Of a DNA stretch of 46,774 nucleotides, positions 8,673 to 18,073 are shown in pieces; the stretch's first letter is position 1, and each line of letters opens with the position of its first letter. Location: positions 1-46,774 of the forward strand of contig JAFEGM010000025.1 of the NCBI GenBank assembly GCA_018240025.1, in the 5' to 3' direction. Under the pieces are notes generated by a model. It saw nothing but the letters and a program-made list of their open reading frames with translations. It was not told the DNA's origin and searched no databases. A program made the translations under genes and the position numbers. Origin of the DNA: Verrucomicrobiota bacterium. Its GTDB lineage: Bacteria; Verrucomicrobiota; Verrucomicrobiia; Chthoniobacterales; SZAS-18.

Positions 8673-8958
8673 ACCGACCCTTCGGAGTGCGGCAGGAAGC
8701 GCCCCGACCCGACAGGTCGGGCCGCGCCCTGCCGCTTTCGCGTCCGCTTCGCTCGACAGGATGTCATTCGAACAAGACCCGTTGGAGCGGGTCTCCGGCC
8801 CCGACGCCCGACCCCACTCGAATGCGGTCCCCACTCGAATGCGGCCCGCCTTCGCCAACGCCCTCCCTCGCTCCCCGAGCGCCCGCCGTGGACCACGTCC
8901 GCGCATTCGTCCGCGTCTTGTGCCTTGAATCTTGCCCACACCCGGCAACGCTCCGCGG
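8673..8958. other. ispA-argG intergenic region
   Basis: This 286-bp gap holds the hairpin at 8703-8721, a second 6-bp stem at 8776-8793 (GACCCG/CGGGTC), and two tandem copies of CCCACTCGAATGCGG near 8815-8845. I see no gene and no clear promoter boxes, although the argG promoter should lie here. Confidence 0.5.
8703..8721. other. Hairpin downstream of ispA
   Basis: CCCGACC and GGTCGGG form a perfect 7-bp stem around a 5-base loop, 31 bp after the ispA stop. No T-run follows, so it is not a typical intrinsic terminator. It could stabilise the 3' end or be a small repeat. Confidence 0.5.
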
Positions 8959-10191
8959 GTGAACGTCAAAAAGATCGTCGTCGCTTATTCGGGAGGGCTC
9001 GACACCTCCGTCATCCTCGGCTGGCTCAAGGAAAAGACCGGGGCGGAAGTCGTGGCCTTCTGCGCCGACATCGGCCAGGGCGAGGAGCTCAAGGGGCTGC
9101 ACAAGAAGGCAAAGCAGACCGGCGCCTCGGCGGTGTACATCGACGACCTGCAGGAGGAGTTCGCGCGCGATTTCATCTATCCGATGCTCCACGCCGGGGC
9201 CATCTACGAGGGGCAGTACTTCCTCGGCACCAGCATCGCCCGCCCGCTGATCGCCAAGCGCATGGTCGAGATCGCCCGGGCCGAGGGGGCCGATGCCATT
9301 GCCCACGGCGCGACGGGCAAGGGCAATGACCAGGTGCGTTTCGAGCTGACGGCGGCGGCGCTCGCGCCCGAGCTGCAGGTCATCGCGCCATGGCGGCTGG
9401 ACGACTTCCGGGCCGAGTTCCCCGGCCGGGCCGAGATGATTGCCTGGTGCGAGGCGCACAATATTCCGGTGCAGGCCAGCGCCAAGAAGCCGTATTCGAC
9501 CGACCGCAATCTGCTGCACATCTCGTTCGAGGCCGGCATTCTCGAAGACCCGTGGTTCGATGCCTTCGCGCCGGCCAACAAGGACATGTTCAAACTCTCC
9601 GTCTCGCCTGAGGATGCGCCGGACAAGGCGGAGCTGGTCACGCTCGATTACGAGCGGGGCCATTGCGTGGCCGTCAACGGCAAGGCACTCAGCCCGCTGG
9701 CCGTGATGAAGAAGCTCAACACGCTCGGCGGCAAGCACGGCGTCGGACGCGTGGACATGGTCGAGAACCGCTTCGTCGGCATGAAGTCGCGCGGCGTCTA
9801 CGAGACACCCGGCGGCGCCATTCTCCATTTCGCGCACCGGCAAATGGAGAGCCTGACCATGGATCGCGAGGTCATGCATCTGCGCGATTCCCTCATCCCG
9901 AAATACGCCGCGCTGGTCTACAACGGCTTTTGGTTCGCCCCCGAGCGCGAGGCCCTGCAGGCGCTGGTCACCGAGTCGCAGAAGAATGTGACCGGCACCG
10001 TGCGGGTGCGGCTCTACAAGGGCGGCATCTACGCGGCCGGGCGGAAGAGCGCGGTCAGCCTCTACAATCCGCACATCGCCACGATGGAGGCCGATCCGAC
10101 CAAGGCCTACAATCAGAACGACGCCACCGGCTTCATCGCGTTGAATGCACTCCGGCTGAAGGTCGGCACCCGCGTGCACGGGGCGAAGTAG
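8959..10191 (+). CDS. argG: Argininosuccinate synthase
   Basis: The 410-aa enzyme joins citrulline and aspartate using ATP in arginine biosynthesis. The PP-loop ATP-binding motif [10 protein letters not shown] lies at the N-terminus. Other family stretches are intact: the [17 protein letters not shown] segment, the [16 protein letters not shown] segment and the late [11 protein letters not shown]. Length is normal for the family. The start is taken as GTG 8959, giving [13 protein letters not shown], which agrees with the family's short N-terminus; a TTG at 8932 would add nine residues. argH is not adjacent. Confidence 0.96.
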   Translation: MNVKKIVVAYSGGLDTSVILGWLKEKTGAEVVAFCADIGQGEELKGLHKKAKQTGASAVYIDDLQEEFARDFIYPMLHAGAIYEGQYFLGTSIARPLIAKRMVEIARAEGADAIAHGATGKGNDQVRFELTAAALAPELQVIAPWRLDDFRAEFPGRAEMIAWCEAHNIPVQASAKKPYSTDRNLLHISFEAGILEDPWFDAFAPANKDMFKLSVSPEDAPDKAELVTLDYERGHCVAVNGKALSPLAVMKKLNTLGGKHGVGRVDMVENRFVGMKSRGVYETPGGAILHFAHRQMESLTMDREVMHLRDSLIPKYAALVYNGFWFAPEREALQALVTESQKNVTGTVRVRLYKGGIYAAGRKSAVSLYNPHIATMEADPTKAYNQNDATGFIALNALRLKVGTRVHGAK

Positions 10192-10221
10192 CCCCGCGCT
10201 CAGGTTCGCGGAAGCCAAGCC

Positions 10222-11898
10222 ATGCAGTGGATGCAGTCCCTCTCGGTCGGGCAGCCGGTCGCGTACTCGGTCCTGATCCTGTCGGCCATCGCCGTGCTCG
10301 GCCTGGCCCTGGGGCACCTCAAGGTCCGCGGGCTGCAGCTCGGCGTGGCCGGCGTCCTCTTCGCGGGCATCGGCTTCGGGCATTTTCGCCTCACGCTGCA
10401 GCCGGAGATCCTCGGCTTCGTGCGGGACTTCGGGCTCATCCTGTTCGTCTACACGATCGGGATGCAGGTCGGGCCGGGCTTCTTCAATGCGCTGCGGCGG
10501 CAGGGGCTGTCGCTGAACCTGCTGGCCGCGTTCATCGTGCTCGCTGGCGCGCTGCTCACGCTGCTGGCGGCCTGGCTGCTGGGGATCGATTTCGCCGCGG
10601 CGGTGGGCATCTTCGCCGGAGCCACGACCAATACTCCCTCGCTCGGTGCGGCGCAGGAGGCGCTGAAACAACTGCCCGCGCTGGAGGCGGCCCGCGTGGG
10701 CTTGCCGGCGCTGGGCTACGCGGTGGCGTATCCGTTCGGCATCATGGGGATCATCTTCGCCATGATCCTCGTGCGCGTCTTTTTCCGCATCGACGTGCCG
10801 CGCGAGGTGGAGGCCTTCGAAGCTGAGCGCCACGCCGAGCAGGAGCCGCTCCAGCGCATGAATCTGCGGGTCACGAACCGCAATCTCAACGGCCTGCGCC
10901 TGCACGAGATTCCCGGGCGCGACGCTCTCGGGGTCATCGTCTCGCGGGTGAAGTACGCCGGTGAGGAAGAGGTGCACGTGGCCAATGGCAACACCGTGCT
11001 GCACGAGGGCGATGTCGTCATGGCCGTGGGCACGCGCCGGCATCTGCACGAGTTCCAGGTGATCGTCGGCCAGGAGAGTCCGGAGGATCTGATGGAACTG
11101 CCCGGGCCGGTGACCTACGAGCGCTTCGTCGTGACCAATCGCGAGGTGCTCGGCCGCACGCTCGCCGAGCTGCAACTGACCCAGCGCTTCGGTGTCGCGC
11201 CGACGAGAGTGCAGCGCGCGGAGGTCGAGATGACGGCCATTCCGCACCTCACGCTGGAGTTCGGCGACACCGTCCAGGTGGTCGGCCGGGAGGTCGACAT
11301 GCCGAAGGTGGCGACCGTGCTCGGCAACTCCGTCAAGGAGCTCAACAAGACCAGCTTCATCGCCATCTTCCTCGGCATTCTGCTGGGCGTGCTGGTCGGC
11401 ATTCAGCCGTTCGCCCTCGGCGGATTGCCCATGCCGGTGCGTCTCGGCCTGGCCGGGGGTCCGCTGCTCGTGGCCATCGTGCTCAGCCGGATCGGCCGGG
11501 TCGGGCCGCTGCTGTGGTACATGCCACCCACGGCCAATCTCGTTCTGCGCGAGCTGGGCATCACGCTCTTCCTGGCCTGCGCCGGCCTGAAGGCGGGCGA
11601 GCACTTCTTCGCCCTGCTGTTCTCTCACGAAGGCCCGGTCTGGCTGGGCGTCGGCGCGGCCATCACGCTTCTGCCGCTGCTGCTGGCCGCAGCCATCGGC
11701 CGTGTGCTGCTGCGGCAGAGCTTCGTCGATGTCTGCGGTCTCCTCGCCGGCAGCATGACCGACCCCCCCGCGCTGGCCTTCGCCAACGCGCTGCATCGCT
11801 CGGATGCACCCTCGATCGCCTACGCCACAGTCTATCCGCTGACCATGCTCCTGCGCATCCTCGTCGCGCAGCTGATCGTGGTCTGCTGCGTGCGGTGA
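10222..11898 (+). CDS. AspT/YidE/YbjL-type transporter with two RCK_C domains
   Basis: The protein has 558 residues with the architecture of the aspartate:alanine exchanger family. A first membrane half covers about residues 1-185, with the duplicated-family signature GIFAGATTNTPSLGAAQEAL. Two soluble TrkA-C/RCK_C domains follow (about 205-285 and 290-370), then a second membrane half with a matching LAGSMTDPPALAFANAL motif. The substrate is probably a small carboxylate or amino acid but cannot be read from sequence. It follows argG by 30 bp; co-transcription is possible. An in-frame ATG at 10231 is an alternative start. Confidence 0.85.
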   Translation: MQWMQSLSVGQPVAYSVLILSAIAVLGLALGHLKVRGLQLGVAGVLFAGIGFGHFRLTLQPEILGFVRDFGLILFVYTIGMQVGPGFFNALRRQGLSLNLLAAFIVLAGALLTLLAAWLLGIDFAAAVGIFAGATTNTPSLGAAQEALKQLPALEAARVGLPALGYAVAYPFGIMGIIFAMILVRVFFRIDVPREVEAFEAERHAEQEPLQRMNLRVTNRNLNGLRLHEIPGRDALGVIVSRVKYAGEEEVHVANGNTVLHEGDVVMAVGTRRHLHEFQVIVGQESPEDLMELPGPVTYERFVVTNREVLGRTLAELQLTQRFGVAPTRVQRAEVEMTAIPHLTLEFGDTVQVVGREVDMPKVATVLGNSVKELNKTSFIAIFLGILLGVLVGIQPFALGGLPMPVRLGLAGGPLLVAIVLSRIGRVGPLLWYMPPTANLVLRELGITLFLACAGLKAGEHFFALLFSHEGPVWLGVGAAITLLPLLLAAAIGRVLLRQSFVDVCGLLAGSMTDPPALAFANALHRSDAPSIAYATVYPLTMLLRILVAQLIVVCCVR

Positions 11899-11905
11899 GG
11901 GGCGG

Positions 11906-11980
11906 AAGTTCGAAACTCGAAGTTCGAAACTCGAAGGAAGCTCGAAGCTCGAAGGAAGCTCGAAGCTCGAAGCTCGAAAC
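11906..11980. repeat. TCGAAG-word intergenic repeat
   Basis: About 75 bp are built almost entirely from GAAGTTCGAAACTCGAAG-like words, each close to self-complementary through TTCGAA. It starts 8 bp after the transporter stop. The same words occur in both orientations at 43567-43623 and 43733-43776, so this is a dispersed family and not coding sequence. Confidence 0.8.
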
Positions 11981-12102
11981 GGACGGAGCGGGATCGCTGC
12001 TCGGGTGAGCGGAAGGAGGGGGAACTCGAGGGAGGCAGCTTCCAAGTCTCGGCGAAGGCCGGAGGGTATCCGCAAAGCCGAATCCGGTGGAGTCTCAAAG
12101 AG

Positions 12103-12123
12103 CGCACGGACACGGACCGTGCG
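12103..12123. other. Hairpin upstream of the TPR-peptidase gene
   Basis: CGCACGG and CCGTGCG form a 7-bp stem with a 7-base loop, 52 bp before the ATG at 12176. The rest of the 277-bp gap (11899-12175) holds the TCGAAG repeat and purine-rich sequence; I see no other feature. The hairpin may act in the leader or belong to another dispersed repeat. Confidence 0.4.
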
Positions 12124-12175
12124 AGATTCACCGCGGAGACTTGCGGGGAAGCGGGAGCGATGCTGGGATCGCGCG

Positions 12176-15100
12176 ATGGAAAGTGCTGGCTGCCCGCCCG
12201 ACGTGCTCGACGAATTTGCGCTGGCCGTGGAGGCCGCGCTGATGTCGGGCCGGCTGGCCGAGGCGGCTGGCCGACTGGAGGCCCTGCCTCCGCCCGAGGG
12301 CTGGCGGCACCCCCGGGCGCAAGTGCAGGCGAGCCGGATCATCGGCTGGCTCGGTGGGCCGCGTCGTCGTCTCGCCCTGCTGAGTCGGGCCTGGCGCGAG
12401 AGCCGCGGGCGGGATTTGGAGATCCTGCTGCCCCGCCTCTTCCACCTCGAAGCATTGCGCGGACCGCTCGCGGCGCTCGAGTTCGTCTGGCAGCACACAT
12501 TGCCGGAGACGGCTTCCGCCATGGTGCGCGCGAACTGGCTGGCCGCGCACTCGGGACTGCAGGCGCAGTTCCGGGACGGCGAGCAGGCCGAGCAACTCTG
12601 GGCACAGGCCCTGGCGGTGGCTGAGCCCGATGCCTGGCGCTGGGTCGATCGTTCGCGCGCTCTGGTCGCGCTCGACCGGCTCGAAGAAGCCGTCGAGGCG
12701 GTGCAATCCGCCCGCGCGCTCTCGCCGGATTACGCGCCGGCGGTGATGCAGGCGGCTGGGCTGCAGACCCTGATCGGCGAGGACGAGGCCGCCCTGGCGC
12801 TGCTGGCGGAGGCCTACGCCCGGGCGCCCTACGCGAGCTACCTCGAGATGCGGGCTGCCGTGTTGCTGGAACTCGATCGCCCTCGGGAGGCGCTGGAGGC
12901 CATCGAGCGCCTGCCGGCCGAGTCGCCGTATCTGGAGCGGGCCGAGCGGGAAGGCCGCACGCGGCAGAGGTCGTACGCGCATTATCGCCTCGGCGAATGG
13001 GAGGCGGCCGCGCAGGCGGCAAGCGAAGCGGGCCACGAGTGGCACACGCGCTTCGCCGACCGATTGCGTGTAGCGCCGCCGGCCGCGGGGCACCGGCTGG
13101 TCTGGCCCGTCGCCTACCTGCGGCAGCGGGTGCGCACCTGCGGTCCGGCCACGATGGCCGGCTTGCTGCGCTACTTCGGTCGGCCGGTGGCGCAGGACGA
13201 GATCGCGCGGCAGATCTGGTACGAGGGCACCTTCGATGTGGACGAGCGGCGCTGGGCGGAGGCGGCCGGCTGCGTGGTGCGTGAGTTCCGGCTGGACTCC
13301 GCCTCCGGGCGCGCCCTGCTGGCCGCGGGGATTCCGTTCGCGCTCTCCACGCGGCAGGCGGGCAGCGCCCACCTGCAGGCGGTGATCGGTTTCGACACCT
13401 TTCGCGAGTCGTGGATTTTGCGCGATCCCTACGATCGTGGCTTCACCGAGGTGATGGCAGCCGAGTTCCTGCAGCGGCAGGCGGCGCACGGCCCTCGCGC
13501 CATGGCGTTGGTGCCGGTGGAGCGGGAGGAGCTGGTGGCGAAACTGCGGGCGGCGGATCTGTCCGAGGCGGCGGCGTACGATGCGATCTACCGCCTGCGG
13601 CTCGCCCTGCAGCGGCACGAGCGGACCGAGGCGGGGAGGGAGGCCGAAGCCCTGGAGGTCGCGGAGCCCGGCAGCCGACTGGCCTGGCAGGCGCGGCGGG
13701 AACTGGCGGCCTACGACGGGGCCGAGGCCGAGGAATTGGCCGCGGTGGAAGCCCTGCTGCGACAATTCCCCGACGACGGCACGCTGCGCGTGGCCAAGCT
13801 GGGCTTGCTCCTGCAACTGGCCCGCGAGCCCGAAGCGGCCGCGTGGGTCGAGGTTTGCGGGGCGGAGCGGTGGAGCGAATCGAAGGATGTCAGCGGCCTG
13901 GTCATCTTCTGGCGGCGCAAGGCCGAGGAACTGGCCGCGGATGCGCGCCAGCACGTCGAGGCGCGTCGCTGGCAGCGCCTCCTCCTGCGTTTCCAGCCGC
14001 TGGAGGAGCGCGTGCTGCAGGCTTACGGCGAGCTGCTTTGGACCGCGGGGCAGCGGGAGGAATCGGTGCGCCTGCTGCGGCTGGCGGCCTGCCGTTCGGG
14101 GGCGGGCGAGGGCACCTGGCGCGCGCTCTTCGCGGCGCTGCGCGTGCTGGGGCGGGAGCCGGAAATGCTGACCTTGCTGGAGGCCCGGTTCGCGCGGTTG
14201 GGCGACGCCTCGGCCGATCCCGCCCTCACGCTGGCCTGGGCCCGCCGCGAGCGCGGCGAGCTGGCCGCGGCCGATGCCGTGCTCGAAGCGGGACTGGCGC
14301 GGCGCCCGGATGACGGCGTGCTCCTGCTGCACATGGCGGAGACCTGTGCCCGCGACGGCCGGATCGAGCGCGCACGCGAGCTGTTGGAGCGTGCCCGCGA
14401 AAAGAGCCGTCCGGCCGATTGGCTGCGGGGCGCAGCGCAGGTCGCCGGGTGCGCCGGTGCATTGACCGAGGCCCTCGGACATTGGCGCGCCCTCGTCCAG
14501 ATACAGCCGCTGGCGGCCTCGGCCCAGGAAGCCGTCGCGCGCCTGCTGGCGGAGACCGACCCGGCCGGCCCGCCGGTGGCATTGGCCTGGCTGGACGAGC
14601 AGGTACGCCGCTTTCCGCACAGCCTGCCGCTCCTCTCCTGCCGCTATGAGTGGCACCGCGGGCACAGCCCGGCGGACGTGGCAGAAGCGGCGCTGCGCGA
14701 TCTGCTCGCGGCGCATCCGCGCAATGCCTGGGCATGGCGGGAGCTGGCCCTGCTCCTGGCCCACGGCACCCGCGGCGCGGAAGCTCTGGCCGCCGCCGAA
14801 CAGGCCGCTGAAATCGAACCGCATTTCGCGGCCAGCGCGCTCGTGCGCTCGTCCGTGCTGCTGGCTCTGGGCCGACCGGCCGAAGCCGCGGAAGCCGCGC
14901 GCAGGGCGGTCCGGCTGAACGTCGAGCATCCCACCGCGCTGCGGTCGCTGCTGGAATGCGTCGCCCGCGAACAGATGGCCGAGACGCTGGAGTGGCTCGG
15001 GGAGCGCGTTTTGGCGGAATCCCGGGGCGGCGACGCAGTCCTGGCGTTCCGCGAGGCCGCCCTGCCGCATTGGAGTCCCGAGCGTCTGCTGGAGTTCGCC

Positions 15101-17299
15101 CGGCAGGCCCAGGCGCGTCGCCCGGAGCTCTGGCAGAGCTGGCTCGTCCTCGCCCAGCAGCAGGCGGCGCTCGGAAAGCCGGCCGAAGCGCGGGCATTGC
15201 TCCGCCAGGCGACCGAGCGTTTCGACCGCAATCCGCGTCTGTGGGTGGAACTGGCGGAGGTCGAGCAGGAACTGGGCGAGACGGCGGCGCAGATCGAAAG
15301 CCTGCGCCGCTCGCTCGCCCTCAGTCCGCATTACGCCTACGCCAGCCGGGTGCTGTGCCTGACCCTGCTGGCGCAGGGGCGATCCGAGGAAGCCCGCGCG
15401 GTGCTGGAGCAGGCCATCGCCCTCGCTCCGCTCGATCCGCAGAATCTGCTCGTCCGCTCGAATTTCGAATGGGGCGCGGGGGCGACCGACGCGACCATCG
15501 CCAGCCTCGAACGCGCGCTCCAGCTGGAACCGGGGCTCGACGCGGCCTGGAGCCAGCTGACCGAATGCTCGCGTCGGCTGGGCGTCCCGCACGATCAGCG
15601 CGTCGCCCGTGCGCTGGCCGAGGCCCGGCCCGGTGAGACGCGATCCTGGCTGCTGCTGGCCGAGGTGCTGCGCGCACCGGGCGAGCGGACGGAAGCGCTG
15701 GCCGCGCTGGAGCGGGCGCTGGCGCTCAGCCCGCGCTCGCAGGTCGGGCATGATCACAAGGTGCGACTGCTGGCCGAGGACGGTCGTTTCGACGAGGCGC
15801 TGGCCGCAGCGGCGCCGACGGTGTTCGGCCCGACGACTCCGCTGCCGCTCCGCGGCAGGGCCGCTTGGGTGCGCGCGCAGCGCGGCGATCTGGCGGGCGC
15901 GCGGCAGGCCATGCAGGCGCTGGTGGAAGAGGATCCCGGGTACCACTGGGGCTGGGAACGTCTGGCGGAGTGGGCCGAGCGCATGGGCGACCACGCCGCG
16001 GTCCAGGCAGCCGCCGCTCAGCTCGCCCGGCTCGAAGGCGACGAGCCGATGGCTCTCGCCTACCGGGCCGACGCTCGCCTCGCGCAGGGCGATCGCGCCG
16101 GGGCCAAGGAAGATCTGCGCCAGGCTCTGCGTTTGCGACCTTCCTACGACTGGGCGCTGTTGCGTCTGCAGGAACTGGAGGTCGAGGACGGCGCGCTCGA
16201 AGCGGCGGCGGCGCTGCAGGAGCAGCTCGGCCAGCTGCGCGGCGGGGACGATTTTCGGACGCTTGTCGGCGCCATCCGGCTGGGTTGTGCGCGCGGGGAT
16301 TTCCCGGCCGTCGAGGCCGTCTTCCGGACGCTGGTGCGCCAACCGGCCGCGGCCACCGTGCCGATCGGCCCAGCCGTGCGGATGATCGTGGAGCGTTGGG
16401 GCGCGAAGCAGGCAGGGCAGCTCTGCGCCGACGGATGTCGACTCGAGGGCGTCCACCCGGGCTGTGCCGCCGCCTGGGCGGAGGTGCGGTGGCGGAATGC
16501 TCCGCTGACCGCGCAGTTCGAGATCGGGCCACTGACCCGCACGGCGCTCGGGACGGACATCCTGGCGGAGTCGCTCCGCGGGTTGGGCGAGCGCCGAAGC
16601 CGAGTCCATCTCTGGCTCCTCACCCAGCGGTTCCGCCAGCAGCTGGAAAGCGGCACGGAAACCTGGGGGCAGGCGGTCTATGCGCTGGTCCACACCGGGG
16701 CTCCACGCGCGGCGCTGCGCTGGGCTGAGGGGTGGCGGCGCTACCCCAATGCCGAACCCTGGATGCTCTACAATGCTGCCTTGGCGTATCGGCTCGTCGG
16801 CCGGGGCGCACCGGAGATCCACGAAGCCGCCCTGGCACGCGTGGCCGACCGTTCGACCGCCGAGCATTGGCGCTGGCTGGCCTTCGAACGGGCCCTCGCC
16901 CGGAAGCCGGCCGCCGCCCAGGAGGCGCAGCAGGAATGGCAGCAACGCCGGCCGGAAGAAGCCCGGGACGAGATGCAGGACGAGTACACCCGCCTGCTCC
17001 TCGCCGCTTGGAGTGCGGTGCCGGCCGAAGCAGGGAATGTGCACAAGGATGTTTTTTCTAGAATCTTGCGGCTACACGAGGGCTACTGCGTCCGCGCTGA
17101 CTGGGACCTGGCCCAAGCCCTGGCGGGCTGGCGCGCTCTGACGGTCCTGGCCCAGGCCTCCGGTCGGCCGTGGCTACGCCTGCGGGCGCGATGGGCCAAA
17201 CCGATTCGCGCCTTCTCGGGAAAACTCTGGACCGGCGCCCTCTTACTCCCGCTGCTCCTGCTGCTGCTCCAGGCTCTGCGAGCCTGGCAAGGCTGGTAG
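12176..17299 (+). CDS. Giant TPR protein with embedded C39-like peptidase domain and C-terminal anchor
   Basis: The protein has 1707 residues. TPR-like helical repeats open it. A papain-fold C39-like peptidase domain follows at about 310-430, with a plausible triad: Cys322 in RTCGPATMAGLLRYFG, His399 in SAHLQAVIGFD and Asp417 in LRDPYDRG. The rest, about 1200 residues, is TPR-like repeats (A.A.LER.L...P recurring every 34 or so). It ends in a single hydrophobic helix (GALLLPLLLLLLQAL), giving a possible tail anchor. There is no signal peptide, so the bulk is predicted cytoplasmic unless export is unconventional. The ATG at 12176 is chosen because upstream in-frame sequence is low-complexity and Arg/Ser-rich. 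The substrate is unknown; C39 enzymes in general cleave leader peptides or glycine-rich sites. Confidence 0.75.
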   Translation: MESAGCPPDVLDEFALAVEAALMSGRLAEAAGRLEALPPPEGWRHPRAQVQASRIIGWLGGPRRRLALLSRAWRESRGRDLEILLPRLFHLEALRGPLAALEFVWQHTLPETASAMVRANWLAAHSGLQAQFRDGEQAEQLWAQALAVAEPDAWRWVDRSRALVALDRLEEAVEAVQSARALSPDYAPAVMQAAGLQTLIGEDEAALALLAEAYARAPYASYLEMRAAVLLELDRPREALEAIERLPAESPYLERAEREGRTRQRSYAHYRLGEWEAAAQAASEAGHEWHTRFADRLRVAPPAAGHRLVWPVAYLRQRVRTCGPATMAGLLRYFGRPVAQDEIARQIWYEGTFDVDERRWAEAAGCVVREFRLDSASGRALLAAGIPFALSTRQAGSAHLQAVIGFDTFRESWILRDPYDRGFTEVMAAEFLQRQAAHGPRAMALVPVEREELVAKLRAADLSEAAAYDAIYRLRLALQRHERTEAGREAEALEVAEPGSRLAWQARRELAAYDGAEAEELAAVEALLRQFPDDGTLRVAKLGLLLQLAREPEAAAWVEVCGAERWSESKDVSGLVIFWRRKAEELAADARQHVEARRWQRLLLRFQPLEERVLQAYGELLWTAGQREESVRLLRLAACRSGAGEGTWRALFAALRVLGREPEMLTLLEARFARLGDASADPALTLAWARRERGELAAADAVLEAGLARRPDDGVLLLHMAETCARDGRIERARELLERAREKSRPADWLRGAAQVAGCAGALTEALGHWRALVQIQPLAASAQEAVARLLAETDPAGPPVALAWLDEQVRRFPHSLPLLSCRYEWHRGHSPADVAEAALRDLLAAHPRNAWAWRELALLLAHGTRGAEALAAAEQAAEIEPHFAASALVRSSVLLALGRPAEAAEAARRAVRLNVEHPTALRSLLECVAREQMAETLEWLGERVLAESRGGDAVLAFREAALPHWSPERLLEFARQAQARRPELWQSWLVLAQQQAALGKPAEARALLRQATERFDRNPRLWVELAEVEQELGETAAQIESLRRSLALSPHYAYASRVLCLTLLAQGRSEEARAVLEQAIALAPLDPQNLLVRSNFEWGAGATDATIASLERALQLEPGLDAAWSQLTECSRRLGVPHDQRVARALAEARPGETRSWLLLAEVLRAPGERTEALAALERALALSPRSQVGHDHKVRLLAEDGRFDEALAAAAPTVFGPTTPLPLRGRAAWVRAQRGDLAGARQAMQALVEEDPGYHWGWERLAEWAERMGDHAAVQAAAAQLARLEGDEPMALAYRADARLAQGDRAGAKEDLRQALRLRPSYDWALLRLQELEVEDGALEAAAALQEQLGQLRGGDDFRTLVGAIRLGCARGDFPAVEAVFRTLVRQPAAATVPIGPAVRMIVERWGAKQAGQLCADGCRLEGVHPGCAAAWAEVRWRNAPLTAQFEIGPLTRTALGTDILAESLRGLGERRSRVHLWLLTQRFRQQLESGTETWGQAVYALVHTGAPRAALRWAEGWRRYPNAEPWMLYNAALAYRLVGRGAPEIHEAALARVADRSTAEHWRWLAFERALARKPAAAQEAQQEWQQRRPEEARDEMQDEYTRLLLAAWSAVPAEAGNVHKDVFSRILRLHEGYCVRADWDLAQALAGWRALTVLAQASGRPWLRLRARWAKPIRAFSGKLWTGALLLPLLLLLLQALRAWQGW

Positions 17300-17336
17300 C
17301 CATTGCGGCGCGGCGTCGACCGTGCTTTGGCTGGGC

Positions 17337-17957
17337 ATGCACAAGATGGACGAGCGCATTCTCGGCGTGGACCGGGTGGTCTTCGAAGCCTGCGGCGCCT
17401 TCGAGGGACTCTGCTTCGAGCCGGCGCGCTACTTTCCCGCCCTGCTCGAGCGGGCCTACTTCCGCCGGCGGGGCGATGCGGAGGAGGACCCGAGCTTCAA
17501 GCAGATCATTCCCTATGCCCTGCTCTCGCACGGGGGGCGCGTGCTGCATTACGTCCGTGGCGCCAGCAGCGGCGAGCAGCGGCTGGCGGCCAAGGGGTCC
17601 ATCGGAATCGGCGGGCACGTGAATCTGTCGGACTTCGCCAGCGAGCGGATCGACGAGACCACCTACCACAACGGCGTGAAGCGCGAGGTGGCCGAGGAAC
17701 TCGTGCTGGCCGGCGGCTATCGCGAGAGCATCCGCGCCATCCTGAACGACGACTCGACGCCGGTGGGGCAGGTGCATCTCGGGGTGGTGCACTGGTTCGA
17801 ACTCGAGAGCGATCTCGTACGGGCCAACGAGAGCGAGATCACCCTGCTGGAGTTCCTCACGCCCGAAGAATTGCGGGCCCGGCGCGACCGACTGGAGACG
17901 TGGTCACAGATCTGCTGCGATGGCTTGGCGCGGCTGGCCGGCTCGGCGCTGAGCTAG
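17337..17957 (+). CDS. NUDIX-like hydrolase-fold protein
   Basis: This soluble protein of about 206 aa contains a Nudix-box-like segment. GIGGHVN at residues 91-97 is followed, after a longer than usual insertion, by REVAEEL at 116-122, which supplies the metal-binding glutamates. The N-terminal half (FEGLCFEPARYFPALLERAYFRRRG) precedes the fold. Related proteins are often annotated as phosphoesterases; the substrate is unknown. The ATG at 17337 is chosen, though a GTG at 17322 or an ATG at 17346 are possible. It starts 37 bp after the giant TPR gene, so the two may be co-transcribed. Confidence 0.7.
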   Translation: MHKMDERILGVDRVVFEACGAFEGLCFEPARYFPALLERAYFRRRGDAEEDPSFKQIIPYALLSHGGRVLHYVRGASSGEQRLAAKGSIGIGGHVNLSDFASERIDETTYHNGVKREVAEELVLAGGYRESIRAILNDDSTPVGQVHLGVVHWFELESDLVRANESEITLLEFLTPEELRARRDRLETWSQICCDGLARLAGSALS

Positions 17958-18073
17958 CACTAGCAGTCTGGCCGAGGCGACAGCGGGAGAGAGTTCGTCA
18001 GCGGAGAGCTGCCCGGGCGCGGGAGGACAGGAAGGACGGGAAGGACCTCAAGGAGAAGAAAGACGCGTACCGT

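Noticed and set aside
8703..8721. Intrinsic terminator for ispA
   Set aside because: The stem is good but no T-tract follows, so it is listed only as a hairpin.
11906..11980. CRISPR-like array
   Set aside because: The words have no unique spacers and vary in length; no cas genes are present.
8764..12522. A 1252-codon antisense frame across argG and the transporter
   Set aside because: It spans two well-identified genes and an intergenic repeat; composition is typical of a GC-driven shadow.
12128..17044. A 1638-codon open frame antisense to the TPR-peptidase gene
   Set aside because: High GC removes stop codons; the antisense translation is Arg/Gly/Gln-rich without domains, while the sense frame has clear TPR and C39 features.
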